A DNA stretch of 64,000 bases from Pseudoalteromonas sp. T1lg75 (GTDB taxonomy: Bacteria; Pseudomonadota; Gammaproteobacteria; Enterobacterales; Alteromonadaceae): assembly GCF_002964705.1 (NCBI RefSeq), contig NZ_PQCD01000004.1, positions 1-64,000 of the forward strand, given 5' to 3'. Below, in pieces: positions 39,844-46,753 of this stretch (its first letter is position 1; the number at the start of each line of letters is the position of its first letter). The translations under genes were made by a program, and so were the position numbers. The notes below the pieces were generated by a model, which made no database searches, was not told where the DNA came from, and saw only the letters and a program-made list of their open reading frames with translations.

Positions 39844-40491
39844 ATGAACAGGATAATGTTTGCCCTGCTGCTCGCTGTGGGGTTGCAAGGATGCCAGAGT
39901 GCCAATATTCATGTCGTCGCCCCGCATCTAGATGCCCAGCAGAGGCAACAACTGAGCAATAGCTTTGCCAAGCAGCAGCTTAAGGTGGAGTTTGCCGATG
40001 AGGTGGTGGCGCCCGCAGACTTTGCCGAAGCGAGCATCACTATGAGTCCAACCTTTTATGATTTTGCGTTGCTTGGTCGTGTACATGATGCCTTGCGGCA
40101 ATTAGGTTACCAGCGTATCGATGAGCTACGCTTTGCACAACAAAAACATTTCTATCGTAACGATCATATTGGTGTGTACTTGCTGCCCCCACAGGAGCAG
40201 CGTTTACCCCTGTATGTTGAAAGTGAAAATTGCCATCCTTATCGTACTTTGATGTTTAAAGCCGATGGTCATTGGCAACTCGACGATTTTGTTAGTGCCA
40301 GCAAACAAGGTCTTTGGCAGCGTCAGGGTGAGCGAGTGATATTGACCACTAACGAGCAAGAGCGCAGCGAAATGCGTTATCAACTGACTACCCGCAACAC
40401 TCACTTAGGGGAGCGTCCAGCCCATGAACTGCGGCCACAGCAAGTGACGGAGCAAGCGTTAAACTGTACCTTTGTTGCTATTTCCATGTAG
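39844..40491 (+). CDS. Putative lipoprotein, unknown function
   Basis: 215 residues. The N-terminus MNRIMFALLLAVGLQGCQSA carries a lipobox (LQGC), so it should be lipidated on Cys17 and anchored in an envelope membrane. The mature domain has two cysteines (in SENCHPYR and ALNCTF) that could form a disulfide. No known domain was recognised. It converges on the cysQ remnant at 40498. Confidence 0.7.
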   Translation: MNRIMFALLLAVGLQGCQSANIHVVAPHLDAQQRQQLSNSFAKQQLKVEFADEVVAPADFAEASITMSPTFYDFALLGRVHDALRQLGYQRIDELRFAQQKHFYRNDHIGVYLLPPQEQRLPLYVESENCHPYRTLMFKADGHWQLDDFVSASKQGLWQRQGERVILTTNEQERSEMRYQLTTRNTHLGERPAHELRPQQVTEQALNCTFVAISM

Positions 40492-40497
40492 TGGCTG

Positions 40498-40545
40498 TTA
40501 GCGCAACTTGCTGATAATGAAGAAGGGGTTACTTAGAAAAATATT
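40498..40545 (-). pseudogene. Remnant of a cysQ C-terminus
   Basis: On the minus strand, just after the ABC gene's terminator, the in-frame sequence reads LSNPFFIISKLR and TAA (stop 40500-40498). The intact cysQ at 45368 ends LNPFFIVSALHP and TAA. At DNA level 40510-40530 and 45383-45403 agree at 17 of 21 positions and are in the same codon phase at a similar distance from the stop. I read this as the former 3' end of cysQ, displaced when the peptide cassette entered. Confidence 0.55.
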
Positions 40546-40568
40546 AAAGCAGCCGAGGCTGCTTTTTT
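40546..40568 (-). terminator. Terminator at the end of the peptide-P450-ABC operon
   Basis: AAAGCAGC (40546-40553) / GCTGCTTT (40558-40565) with a 4-nt loop and A/T runs on both sides, so it can work in either direction. It lies 15 bp beyond the ABC transporter stop codon. Confidence 0.85.
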
Positions 40569-40582
40569 AATGCCGGTTATGG

Positions 40583-42364
40583 TCAAGACAATTGCATTGC
40601 GAATATAGAATGATAAAGCCCTTGCTGGCGTATTAAGGTCTCATGATCACCAGATTCTCTTACTTTACCGGCTTCTAATACATAGACCTGATCCGCATGT
40701 TTTATTGCACTTAATCTATGGGCAATCACCAGGCAGGTTCTATCACTAAAGTGCTGATGAAGATTCGCCAAAATTTTCTGTTCGGTTTGGCTATCAAGCG
40801 CCGATGTGGCCTCATCTAAGACAATGTTTTGGGGGTCATCCAATACCATTCTAGCGATTGCCAGACGCTGTCTCTCACCGCCAGATAAGCGTACACCATT
40901 TCGTCCTATCATAGTGTCTAAACCCGCCGGTAAACTATCGATCAGTGAATTGAGTTCGGCTATTCGTAAGGCATGCTGGATTTGCTCGTTTGTAACCTGT
41001 TTGCCTAGGGTCAGATTCTCTTTTATCGTGGAATTCAGAAAATCCGATTGTTGCATAACCACCGCGATATTATTACGAATGTAATTATATCCAAGCGTTT
41101 CTATGGGCTTGCCATCGAACAATATACAGCCTGAGTCGCTGGAGTAGAGGCCGAAAAGTAACTTCACTAGTGTCGACTTGCCTCCCCCTGTCGTCGCAAC
41201 TAAAGCCGTGGTTTTGCGAGCCGGTATTGACAGCTCTACACCCTCAAGCACAGCTGTTGGTGGCGAGTATGAAAAGTGTAGGTTTTCTATTGTGATAGAG
41301 GATGGGCTAGGCTTTTTGGTGACGTCCTCAGGGCTAGGCTGTGAGTGTTCCGTGCTGTAGGAAAAGACATCATTGATACGCTCCATGGCGGCCTTGGCCG
41401 AATAATAGGAATACTGCACGCTCAGTAAAGATTGGATAGGGCCCATCATAAACCACAGGTATCCGAAGATGGCGAACATCTGCCCCACCGTTAAATCGGA
41501 TAATACTACCAACAACATGGCAAGCGCCTTAAACACCTCAAACCCTAATAGAAAGATGGTAAAGCTGGTTTGGTGTACGGCGTTTGTTTGCCATTGCGAT
41601 TCCGTTGACCGGGCTTTTAGATCGCGAGCGGCATCAACTATAAGCCCAAAGTAATGCTTGTCCCTTTGGGCTACCTTGAGTTGGGTAATGGTGTCTAATG
41701 TTTCTACTAAAGCATGCTGAAAAGCCTCAAAGGCGTTGTTTTCTTTAAGCTTTAAGTTGGTAACCCGCTTACCAAAAGAGCGAGAGAAAGAGATAACAAT
41801 AGGGTTTAAAACCAATATAATAAGTGCGATCTGCCAGTTGATTAGTAATAGAATAATGGCCGTGCCGACTAGGCTTAGCACGCCCATAATTAGCCCGGAA
41901 ACGGTTTGGCTTATAAAGCTTTCGATTGTATCAACATCGGTGATGGTGCGGCTTGTCATGGCTGCTACGCCATGCGTTTCAAATTCAACTAACCTGGTAT
42001 TGGCAAGCCGTTCAATGATCGCCGCTCGTACCTTGTAACTCACCGATTTACCAATAACAGCAAAGTAGAAGTCCTGGATCACAGTGAAGACAGCGCTGGC
42101 TAACCGCATCAGAATAACAAGAACCAAAACAGCAAGAATATAGCCAACTTGAGTTTGCCACTGCGGCGGCAATAGCTGATTAAACAACGCCGTTGCTTCG
42201 GCAGGTTTCGCAAGTAAAACTTCATCGACTATCAGCGGCATCATCAAAGGGATGGGAACGCTCAATAAGGTTGCTGTAATCGCGGCGAAATGTGCAAAAA
42301 GAAGGTGTTTTTTGTGCTTTACTACAAGTTCTTTTAAGTATCGCCAAGTGATTTTTTTCAGCAT
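40583..42364 (-). CDS. ABC exporter, fused membrane and ATPase domains
   Basis: 593 residues. Residues about 20-310 form a six-helix type I exporter membrane domain. The ATPase domain follows, with Walker A variant ATTGGGKSTLVK (about 388), Q-loop VVMQQSDFL, signature LSGGERQRLAIARM, Walker B NIVLDEATSAL and H-loop VIAHRLSAI. There is no N-terminal C39 peptidase domain, so it does not itself cleave a leader peptide. It is the last gene of the minus-strand operon after the two P450 genes (15 bp gap, AAAGGA ribosome site). It most likely exports the modified peptide and may confer self-protection; the substrate is inferred from context. Confidence 0.9.
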   Translation of the reverse strand: MLKKITWRYLKELVVKHKKHLLFAHFAAITATLLSVPIPLMMPLIVDEVLLAKPAEATALFNQLLPPQWQTQVGYILAVLVLVILMRLASAVFTVIQDFYFAVIGKSVSYKVRAAIIERLANTRLVEFETHGVAAMTSRTITDVDTIESFISQTVSGLIMGVLSLVGTAIILLLINWQIALIILVLNPIVISFSRSFGKRVTNLKLKENNAFEAFQHALVETLDTITQLKVAQRDKHYFGLIVDAARDLKARSTESQWQTNAVHQTSFTIFLLGFEVFKALAMLLVVLSDLTVGQMFAIFGYLWFMMGPIQSLLSVQYSYYSAKAAMERINDVFSYSTEHSQPSPEDVTKKPSPSSITIENLHFSYSPPTAVLEGVELSIPARKTTALVATTGGGKSTLVKLLFGLYSSDSGCILFDGKPIETLGYNYIRNNIAVVMQQSDFLNSTIKENLTLGKQVTNEQIQHALRIAELNSLIDSLPAGLDTMIGRNGVRLSGGERQRLAIARMVLDDPQNIVLDEATSALDSQTEQKILANLHQHFSDRTCLVIAHRLSAIKHADQVYVLEAGKVRESGDHETLIRQQGLYHSIFAMQLS

Positions 42365-42379
42365 TGTCTGTGTCCTTTC

Positions 42380-43507
42380 TTACTTGGCAATCAGGGTAAA
42401 TGGAGGAGGGGCAAGAGCGGCCTCGGCCAATGGGCGCTGTTCAGAGATAATAAACTCGAGTGAGTAGTTAGACAGTAAAGAGCGAATTATTTTGGTGTTT
42501 ATGCTGATCGCCAGATTGGCTGCAATGCATTTATGCTCGCCCCAGCCAAAGGCAATAAAGCGGTTATTCAATTCCCTGTTTTCCCAGCGCTGAGGGTTAA
42601 ACTGGGTGGCATTTTCAAAGTTTCTCTCACTGCGGTGCGCCGTGTACGGACAGGCGACGACAGCATCACCAGGCTTAAATTCTGCCTCTGACAGCGTGTG
42701 CGGCTTGCTGGGTATTCGGGTTAGATTCCAGGCAACAGGCCAAAGTCGCAGGGCTTCTTTGACCGCCCATTCGGGTTCAATGTCTCGCTTGTCTTTTACG
42801 TCACTTTTGCCGATCTCGTACAAACTCCAGCCTAAGGTAAAGCCAAGAGAGCCCGTGATGGCGAATACAAAGGAGAGAAAGATATCGGCAATCTCTGAGT
42901 TTGACACCTCTGGATCACACTCAAAGATAATGCAATCAAGAATATCTTCTTTAGTCGCCGCATCGTGCTGTCGCCGCTGCCGAATTTCTCGTTTTAACAG
43001 TTTCATTGCCTTGCGCCGAAACAACAGCCTTCTGAGCAGAGAGCGATTTTGCTTAACTCCGGCTAACACTGATTTATCAACTATTTCCTTTAAACAGATG
43101 TGTAGACGCTCAGCGCAGGATTCTTTAAGTAGCGCAAACTTGAAAAGCTCATAAAAAAATCGGTTTCCTGAGTTTGGCCACTGGCGAGTTCCTGCTAAAA
43201 ATGTGGCTATTAACTCCTTGAGCTGAGGTTGTTGTTTATCGGCGATATTGTGAAGTAATTTAATAGCTCCCTTGCTAATGGCTATTTGCACGGATCGTGG
43301 GCCGAAATAGCCGTTACGGGTGAAGAAAAAGTCGGAATGCTCAACATAGTGGCCCTCCTTATTCGCAAGCACACGCTTTGCATCTTCAACATCAACTAAG
43401 TACTTTTCATTGTTTGGAAATTCAATAACATCACTGTTGGCCTCCATTCCTTTGTCAAGAAACGAAAAGGGATCTTGGTACAGTTCATCGCTAGGTTCAA
43501 ACTTCAT
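42380..43507 (-). CDS. Cytochrome P450 (second of the pair)
   Basis: 375 residues from ATG 43507 (GTG 43516 is an alternative). P450 landmarks: an I-helix-like segment FVFAITGSLGFTLGW, the K-helix ExxR in KEALRLWPVAWN, an aromatic region FNPQRWENRELN and the heme-binding loop FGWGEHKCIAAN, whose Cys (about residue 327) ligates the iron. It is shorter than typical 400-450-residue P450s, as is usual for peptide-modifying ones. It overlaps the upstream P450 gene by 11 bp. Proposed role: oxidative crosslinking of aromatic side chains in the small peptide encoded upstream. Redox partners are not encoded nearby. Confidence 0.85.
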   Translation of the reverse strand: MKFEPSDELYQDPFSFLDKGMEANSDVIEFPNNEKYLVDVEDAKRVLANKEGHYVEHSDFFFTRNGYFGPRSVQIAISKGAIKLLHNIADKQQPQLKELIATFLAGTRQWPNSGNRFFYELFKFALLKESCAERLHICLKEIVDKSVLAGVKQNRSLLRRLLFRRKAMKLLKREIRQRRQHDAATKEDILDCIIFECDPEVSNSEIADIFLSFVFAITGSLGFTLGWSLYEIGKSDVKDKRDIEPEWAVKEALRLWPVAWNLTRIPSKPHTLSEAEFKPGDAVVACPYTAHRSERNFENATQFNPQRWENRELNNRFIAFGWGEHKCIAANLAISINTKIIRSLLSNYSLEFIISEQRPLAEAALAPPPFTLIAK

Positions 43508-44738
43508 GTTGTTCACTCTCGCTTAGCTCTTTCAGCTCACCGTAAAAATCGATGGGTTGGGGTAGAGCAGCCATCATTACTTCCAGGCTCTGAGGATCGT
43601 CGACTAGGATGGAGAATCGACTGCATAAGAGGTGGCTCAGTAATATCAACTGGATCAATCCAAGCTGGGAGCCGATGCACGATTTTGGTGACCAGCCAAA
43701 TGGGACATAGGAATCGGGCTTAATCGGGCTTTTCTTATTCAGCCAACGGCTAGGGTCAAATTCATTCGGATTTTCCCAATTTTCAGGGTGGCGATGAATA
43801 AAGTAAGGACTCATTAGGATATTGGTTCCTTCTTCGAGCTGATGCTCGCCCACCGTGAAGCTTGTTCTCGCATTTCGCATTAAGATGGGAACATTCCACA
43901 TTCGCAGGGTTTCTTTAACAAAAGCATGTGTGTTTGGGGCTACGCTTAACGGTGAGCGAAATAACTCTTCCGGGGTCAGGTTGTTAAGTTCCTCAGTTAA
44001 GGTCTTACGCCAGCCATCTTGGCGCACAAGCTCGAATACCAAACACGCTGCTGCAGCGCCTGGCGGACCATTGACGGCGGTATGTATCATGGCCATTGAA
44101 TCTGCGGCCCTATCCATACCCAAAGTAGGCAGGAGTTCTACAATTGAATCAAGAAAATCCAATTGGCGCTCGGTTTTCCCTTGTGCCCTTAGGCGAATTT
44201 CACGGCGAAAAACGTTTGTGGCACGAACACTGTGATATGCACTTTTCAATTTATCACGCTTTCTTTGCGGCACTTGTTCCAGATCGAGCAAGAAATCACG
44301 TTTGTTTTGCTGATCCTGCTCTAGTATTTGGTACTGACGTACAGTGGCATTGGCAAATAAAAGAGGCAGCAGGGATGTAGCAATTAAATCGTGGATAAGC
44401 TGAACCAGATCTAACCGTTTTCCTGCTTCTTTTTGCAGCTTTAATTGCATGAAGCCATACATTTTCTTTAGCTGCTTGGGCTCAGACATCAGCTTAGTTT
44501 GCTGAATCCAAAGAGTACGAATTTCCTGCCAGGAAACAGGCGCGCTGGATTTATTTCGAATAAGATCAATTAGGCGATCTGGAAGCGTAAGATTCTCAAA
44601 ATTTTTCTTATTTGTTAGCTTGGCGGCTGCGGCAGAAAAAATACAGACGGTATTTTTATCTAGCCTAAAATCATTATTCCCCTCTTCCAGCCTTCGGTGA
44701 AGTTCAGCTATGCGCGGGGTTTCTTTAGGTTTTGTCAT
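43497..44738 (-). CDS. Cytochrome P450 (first of the pair)
   Basis: 413 residues. ExxR in KETLRMWNVPIL, the PERF-like stretch HRHPENWENPNEFDPSRWL and heme loop PFGWSPKSCIGSQ with Cys354 identify it as a P450. The I-helix region is MAMIHTAVNGPPGAAAACLV, lacking the standard acid-alcohol (D/E-T) pair, which is also seen in some crosslinking P450s. The N-terminal ~130 residues are divergent and basic. It is the first enzyme gene after the 37-residue peptide gene, with a weak ribosome site. Paired P450s suggest two separate crosslinks or oxidations. Confidence 0.85.
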   Translation of the reverse strand: MTKPKETPRIAELHRRLEEGNNDFRLDKNTVCIFSAAAAKLTNKKNFENLTLPDRLIDLIRNKSSAPVSWQEIRTLWIQQTKLMSEPKQLKKMYGFMQLKLQKEAGKRLDLVQLIHDLIATSLLPLLFANATVRQYQILEQDQQNKRDFLLDLEQVPQRKRDKLKSAYHSVRATNVFRREIRLRAQGKTERQLDFLDSIVELLPTLGMDRAADSMAMIHTAVNGPPGAAAACLVFELVRQDGWRKTLTEELNNLTPEELFRSPLSVAPNTHAFVKETLRMWNVPILMRNARTSFTVGEHQLEEGTNILMSPYFIHRHPENWENPNEFDPSRWLNKKSPIKPDSYVPFGWSPKSCIGSQLGLIQLILLSHLLCSRFSILVDDPQSLEVMMAALPQPIDFYGELKELSESEQHEV

Positions 44739-44858
44739 AGTTATTTTTATGGATTTATTCTAGGGTTATAATTATTTCAAATTTTAATTTAATGGCTTTG
44801 ATTTCCATATTAATGCGCTTTTTTATGGCTATCGAAAATAGCGAATAAGGAATTTTTG

Positions 44859-44897
44859 CTAGAGATGGTAAGAAAAAATGATGAGTGATTGTTGCAT
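44859..44897 (-). CDS. 12-codon micro-ORF between peptide gene and P450
   Basis: ATG 44897 is preceded by AAGGAAG with 4 nt spacing. It encodes MQQSLIIFSYHL and then TAG. The aromatic C-terminus (FSYHL) is notable because known biarylitide precursors are tiny and end in aromatic/His motifs. It could be a second mini-precursor, a leader peptide, or chance. Nothing else supports it. Confidence 0.25.
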   Translation of the reverse strand: MQQSLIIFSYHL

Positions 44898-44946
44898 AAT
44901 ACTTCCTTGCTATTGTTTTTAATTCCCTATGAACTTTTATTGATTG

Positions 44947-44975
44947 GAAGAGACGAACTGCTTTCTCGTCTCTTC
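44947..44975 (-). terminator. Strong hairpin after the peptide gene (partial terminator/mRNA stabiliser)
   Basis: GAAGAGACGA (44947-44956) pairs perfectly with TCGTCTCTTC (44966-44975) over 10 bp with a 9-nt loop, beginning 11 bp beyond the peptide stop codon. There is no U run, so it more likely reduces read-through or protects the peptide mRNA, allowing more precursor than enzyme. Confidence 0.65.
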
Positions 44976-44985
44976 GGCTGGTGCC

Positions 44986-45099
44986 TTACATGTTGTGATA
45001 GTGTACCCAGCGCCACCATGGCTCATTATTGCCATTACAGCCGAATGCATTTGAACGGATCCCTACGGCTCTGTACATTGCTTGTTTGATTTTCTTCAT
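44986..45099 (-). CDS. Candidate RiPP precursor peptide, 37 residues
   Basis: ATG 45099 with AGGAAG (about 7 nt upstream) and a promoter further up; stop TAA at 44988-44986. The N-terminal ~20 residues are basic and leader-like (MKKIKQAMYRAVGIR...). The C-terminus, residues 27-37, is PWWRWVHYHNM, giving three Trp, two His and one Tyr in eleven residues, preceded by Asn/Gly-rich CNGNNE. A single Cys is at 21. Such aromatic clusters are the substrates of P450s that make C-C, C-N or C-O crosslinks in cittilin, biarylitides and atropopeptides. It lies directly upstream of two P450 genes and an exporter on the same strand. The 66-codon frame on the opposite strand (44889-45089) is a shadow. Confidence 0.72.
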   Translation of the reverse strand: MKKIKQAMYRAVGIRSNAFGCNGNNEPWWRWVHYHNM

Positions 45100-45166
45100 T
45101 GTTATCTTCCTTATTAATTGTTTTTCACTTCTTAGTGAGGGCTTGAATAACTATCAAGCAGATTTA

Positions 45167-45195
45167 TTTATGGCGTAAAAAAAATACCGCGTCAA
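45167..45195 (-). promoter_or_regulatory. Candidate promoter of the peptide operon
   Basis: On the minus strand TTGACG (45195-45190), 17 bp, then CATAAA (45172-45167). The spacing is ideal and the -35 box matches 5 of 6. A start near 45160 leaves a leader of about 60 nt before the peptide ATG. The surrounding 268 bp (45100-45367) contain no gene. Confidence 0.6.
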
Positions 45196-45314
45196 CCTTT
45201 TGGATACTAAGTTTTAACCTTTTATTTACCATCGTGCCAATTTTTGGCTATTAACTAATACATTTATATTGCTTTTAGGTGGTTAATAGGTTTTCAACGA
45301 GTTATTTAGAAAAT

Positions 45315-45340
45315 AAAAAAGCAGCCTAGGCTGCTTTTTT
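45315..45340 (-). terminator. Terminator of the cys operon
   Basis: AAAAAAGCAGCC (45315-45326) and GGCTGCTTTTTT (45329-45340) form a perfect palindrome, 28 bp beyond the cysQ stop codon. It insulates the cys operon from the peptide operon. Its sequence is nearly the same as the terminator at 40546-40568. Confidence 0.9.
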
Positions 45341-45367
45341 AACTTTCAATTCGGCGTCGCGGGCTGC

Positions 45368-46138
45368 TTAAGGATGCAGGGCGCTGACGATAAAGAAGGG
45401 ATTGAGGTAACTTTCTTTTTGATTATATTTTAACGGTCCGCCATCCACCGTGGTGACGCGCGCACCGGCTATGGCCGCCACCGCATGGCCGGCACCTGTG
45501 TCCCACTCGGACGTCGGTCCCAAACGCGGATAAATATCGGCAGCCCCTTCGGCGACTAAACAGAGTTTCAGCGAGCTGCCCTTGGGCACCATATCCACCT
45601 CGTCAAACTGCTTAAGGAAATTAGCGAGTTGCTCGGAAGGGTGTGAGCGGCTGCCAACCACGCGGATCAAGCCCTTGTTTTCCTTGGTCGTTACCTTGAG
45701 TTCAATGCGTGCTTCGCCGACCTGCTTAAAGGCGCCTATGTCCTGAGCCGCCAGGTAGCTTACTCCCAGCGCCGGGGCATCGACCACGCCCAGTACCGGC
45801 TCGCCGTTCTCAATGAGGGCGATATTGATGGTGAACTCGCCGTTTTTCTTGATAAATTCCTTAGTGCCGTCGATGGGATCAACCAGCCAGTAGCGTTGCC
45901 ATTGTTGTCGCTCCTGCCAGCTGATGGCGGCGCTTTCCTCGCTGAGCACGGGGAGCTCAGGAGTCAGCTTCTCCAGTCCAGCAAGGATCACCTTGTGAGC
46001 GGCTAGGTCGGCATCGGTCACCGGGCTTTTATCGTCCTTATACTCAACGTTAAAGTCCTTGTTATAGATGCGCATGGCCGCTTTTCCGGCGTCTTGTGCC
46101 AGTTGCAGTATCTGTTCGAGCAGTTCTGGAGAAGTCAT
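45368..46138 (-). CDS. cysQ: 3'(2'),5'-bisphosphate nucleotidase
   Basis: 256 residues. Inositol-monophosphatase-fold motifs: VLSEESAA (metal-binding Glu), WLVDPIDGTKEF (metal site) and SEWDTGAGHAVAA near residue 205. It hydrolyses PAP, the inhibitory by-product of PAPS reduction, to AMP. Last gene of the sulfate-assimilation operon, 3 bp after cysC. Its 3' end is duplicated as a remnant 4.9 kb away. Confidence 0.94.
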   Translation of the reverse strand: MTSPELLEQILQLAQDAGKAAMRIYNKDFNVEYKDDKSPVTDADLAAHKVILAGLEKLTPELPVLSEESAAISWQERQQWQRYWLVDPIDGTKEFIKKNGEFTINIALIENGEPVLGVVDAPALGVSYLAAQDIGAFKQVGEARIELKVTTKENKGLIRVVGSRSHPSEQLANFLKQFDEVDMVPKGSSLKLCLVAEGAADIYPRLGPTSEWDTGAGHAVAAIAGARVTTVDGGPLKYNQKESYLNPFFIVSALHP

Positions 46139-46141
46139 GGG

Positions 46142-46738
46142 TTATCCTATTATGTTTTTGTCGCGTAAGTAGGCGATAAGTTGCGCCACGCAGCTTTCTA
46201 TATCCTGTGTTGAGGTGTTAATACTGAGCTCCGGATTACTCGGCACCTCATAGTCCGAGTCAATACCGGTAAAGTGGGCGATTTCGCCGGCCCGTGCTTT
46301 CTTATACAAGCCCTTGGGGTCCCGTTGCTCGCAGGTGGCCAGCGGCGTATCCAAATACACCTCGATAAACTCGGCGTCTCCCACCAGATTGCGGACCATA
46401 TCCCTTTCTTCCTGAAATGGGGAAATAAACGCGGTGAGTACAATTAAACCGGCATCGACCATAAGCTTAGCGGTTTCACCGACGCGGCGAATATTTTCTT
46501 TACGATCGGCGTCGCTAAAACCAAGATCGCCGCACAGGCCATGGCGAACATTATCGCCATCGAGTAGGTAGGTATGATGGCCCAACTCAAACAGCTTGGC
46601 TTCCAGGGCGCCGGCTATGGTGCTTTTGCCCGAGCCGGAAAAGCCGGTAAACCACAGGATGCAGCTTTTATGGCCATTTTGTTGTTGTCTTTTTTGTTTA
46701 TCGACACCGTGTTGGTGCCACACTATGTTCTCATCCAT
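46142..46738 (-). CDS. cysC: Adenylylsulfate kinase
   Basis: 198 residues. P-loop [15 protein letters not shown] at about residue 32, then [20 protein letters not shown] and the RREVGET-type switch ([13 protein letters not shown]). It phosphorylates APS to PAPS, the substrate for reduction. It lies between the permease and cysQ in the operon. Confidence 0.96.
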   Translation of the reverse strand: MDENIVWHQHGVDKQKRQQQNGHKSCILWFTGFSGSGKSTIAGALEAKLFELGHHTYLLDGDNVRHGLCGDLGFSDADRKENIRRVGETAKLMVDAGLIVLTAFISPFQEERDMVRNLVGDAEFIEVYLDTPLATCEQRDPKGLYKKARAGEIAHFTGIDSDYEVPSNPELSINTSTQDIESCVAQLIAYLRDKNIIG

Positions 46739-46753
46739 TCTCTGGTCTCGATA

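Larger units (their letters stand above)
40510..45403. mobile_element. Peptide-P450-ABC cassette bounded by a direct repeat of the cysQ 3' end
   Basis: The left boundary is the cysQ-end remnant (40510-40530) and the right boundary the equivalent bases in intact cysQ (45383-45403). A related terminator sits inside each boundary (40546-40568 and 45315-45340, both AAGCAGCC.AGGCTGCTTTTTTAA). The genes between them are clearly more AT-rich than the flanking cys operon and are all on the minus strand. No integrase, transposase or recombinase gene is present, so the transfer mechanism is unknown; homologous replacement of the cysQ end is also possible. Confidence 0.45.

Noticed and set aside
44764..44817. 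17-codon frame MEIKAIKLKFEIIITLE just before the first P450 gene
   Set aside because: No ribosome site, low-complexity AT-rich sequence and no aromatic core.
44889..45089. 66-codon + strand frame opposite the precursor gene
   Set aside because: Starts with TTG, no ribosome site, and its sequence is explained by the minus-strand peptide ORF and the hairpin.
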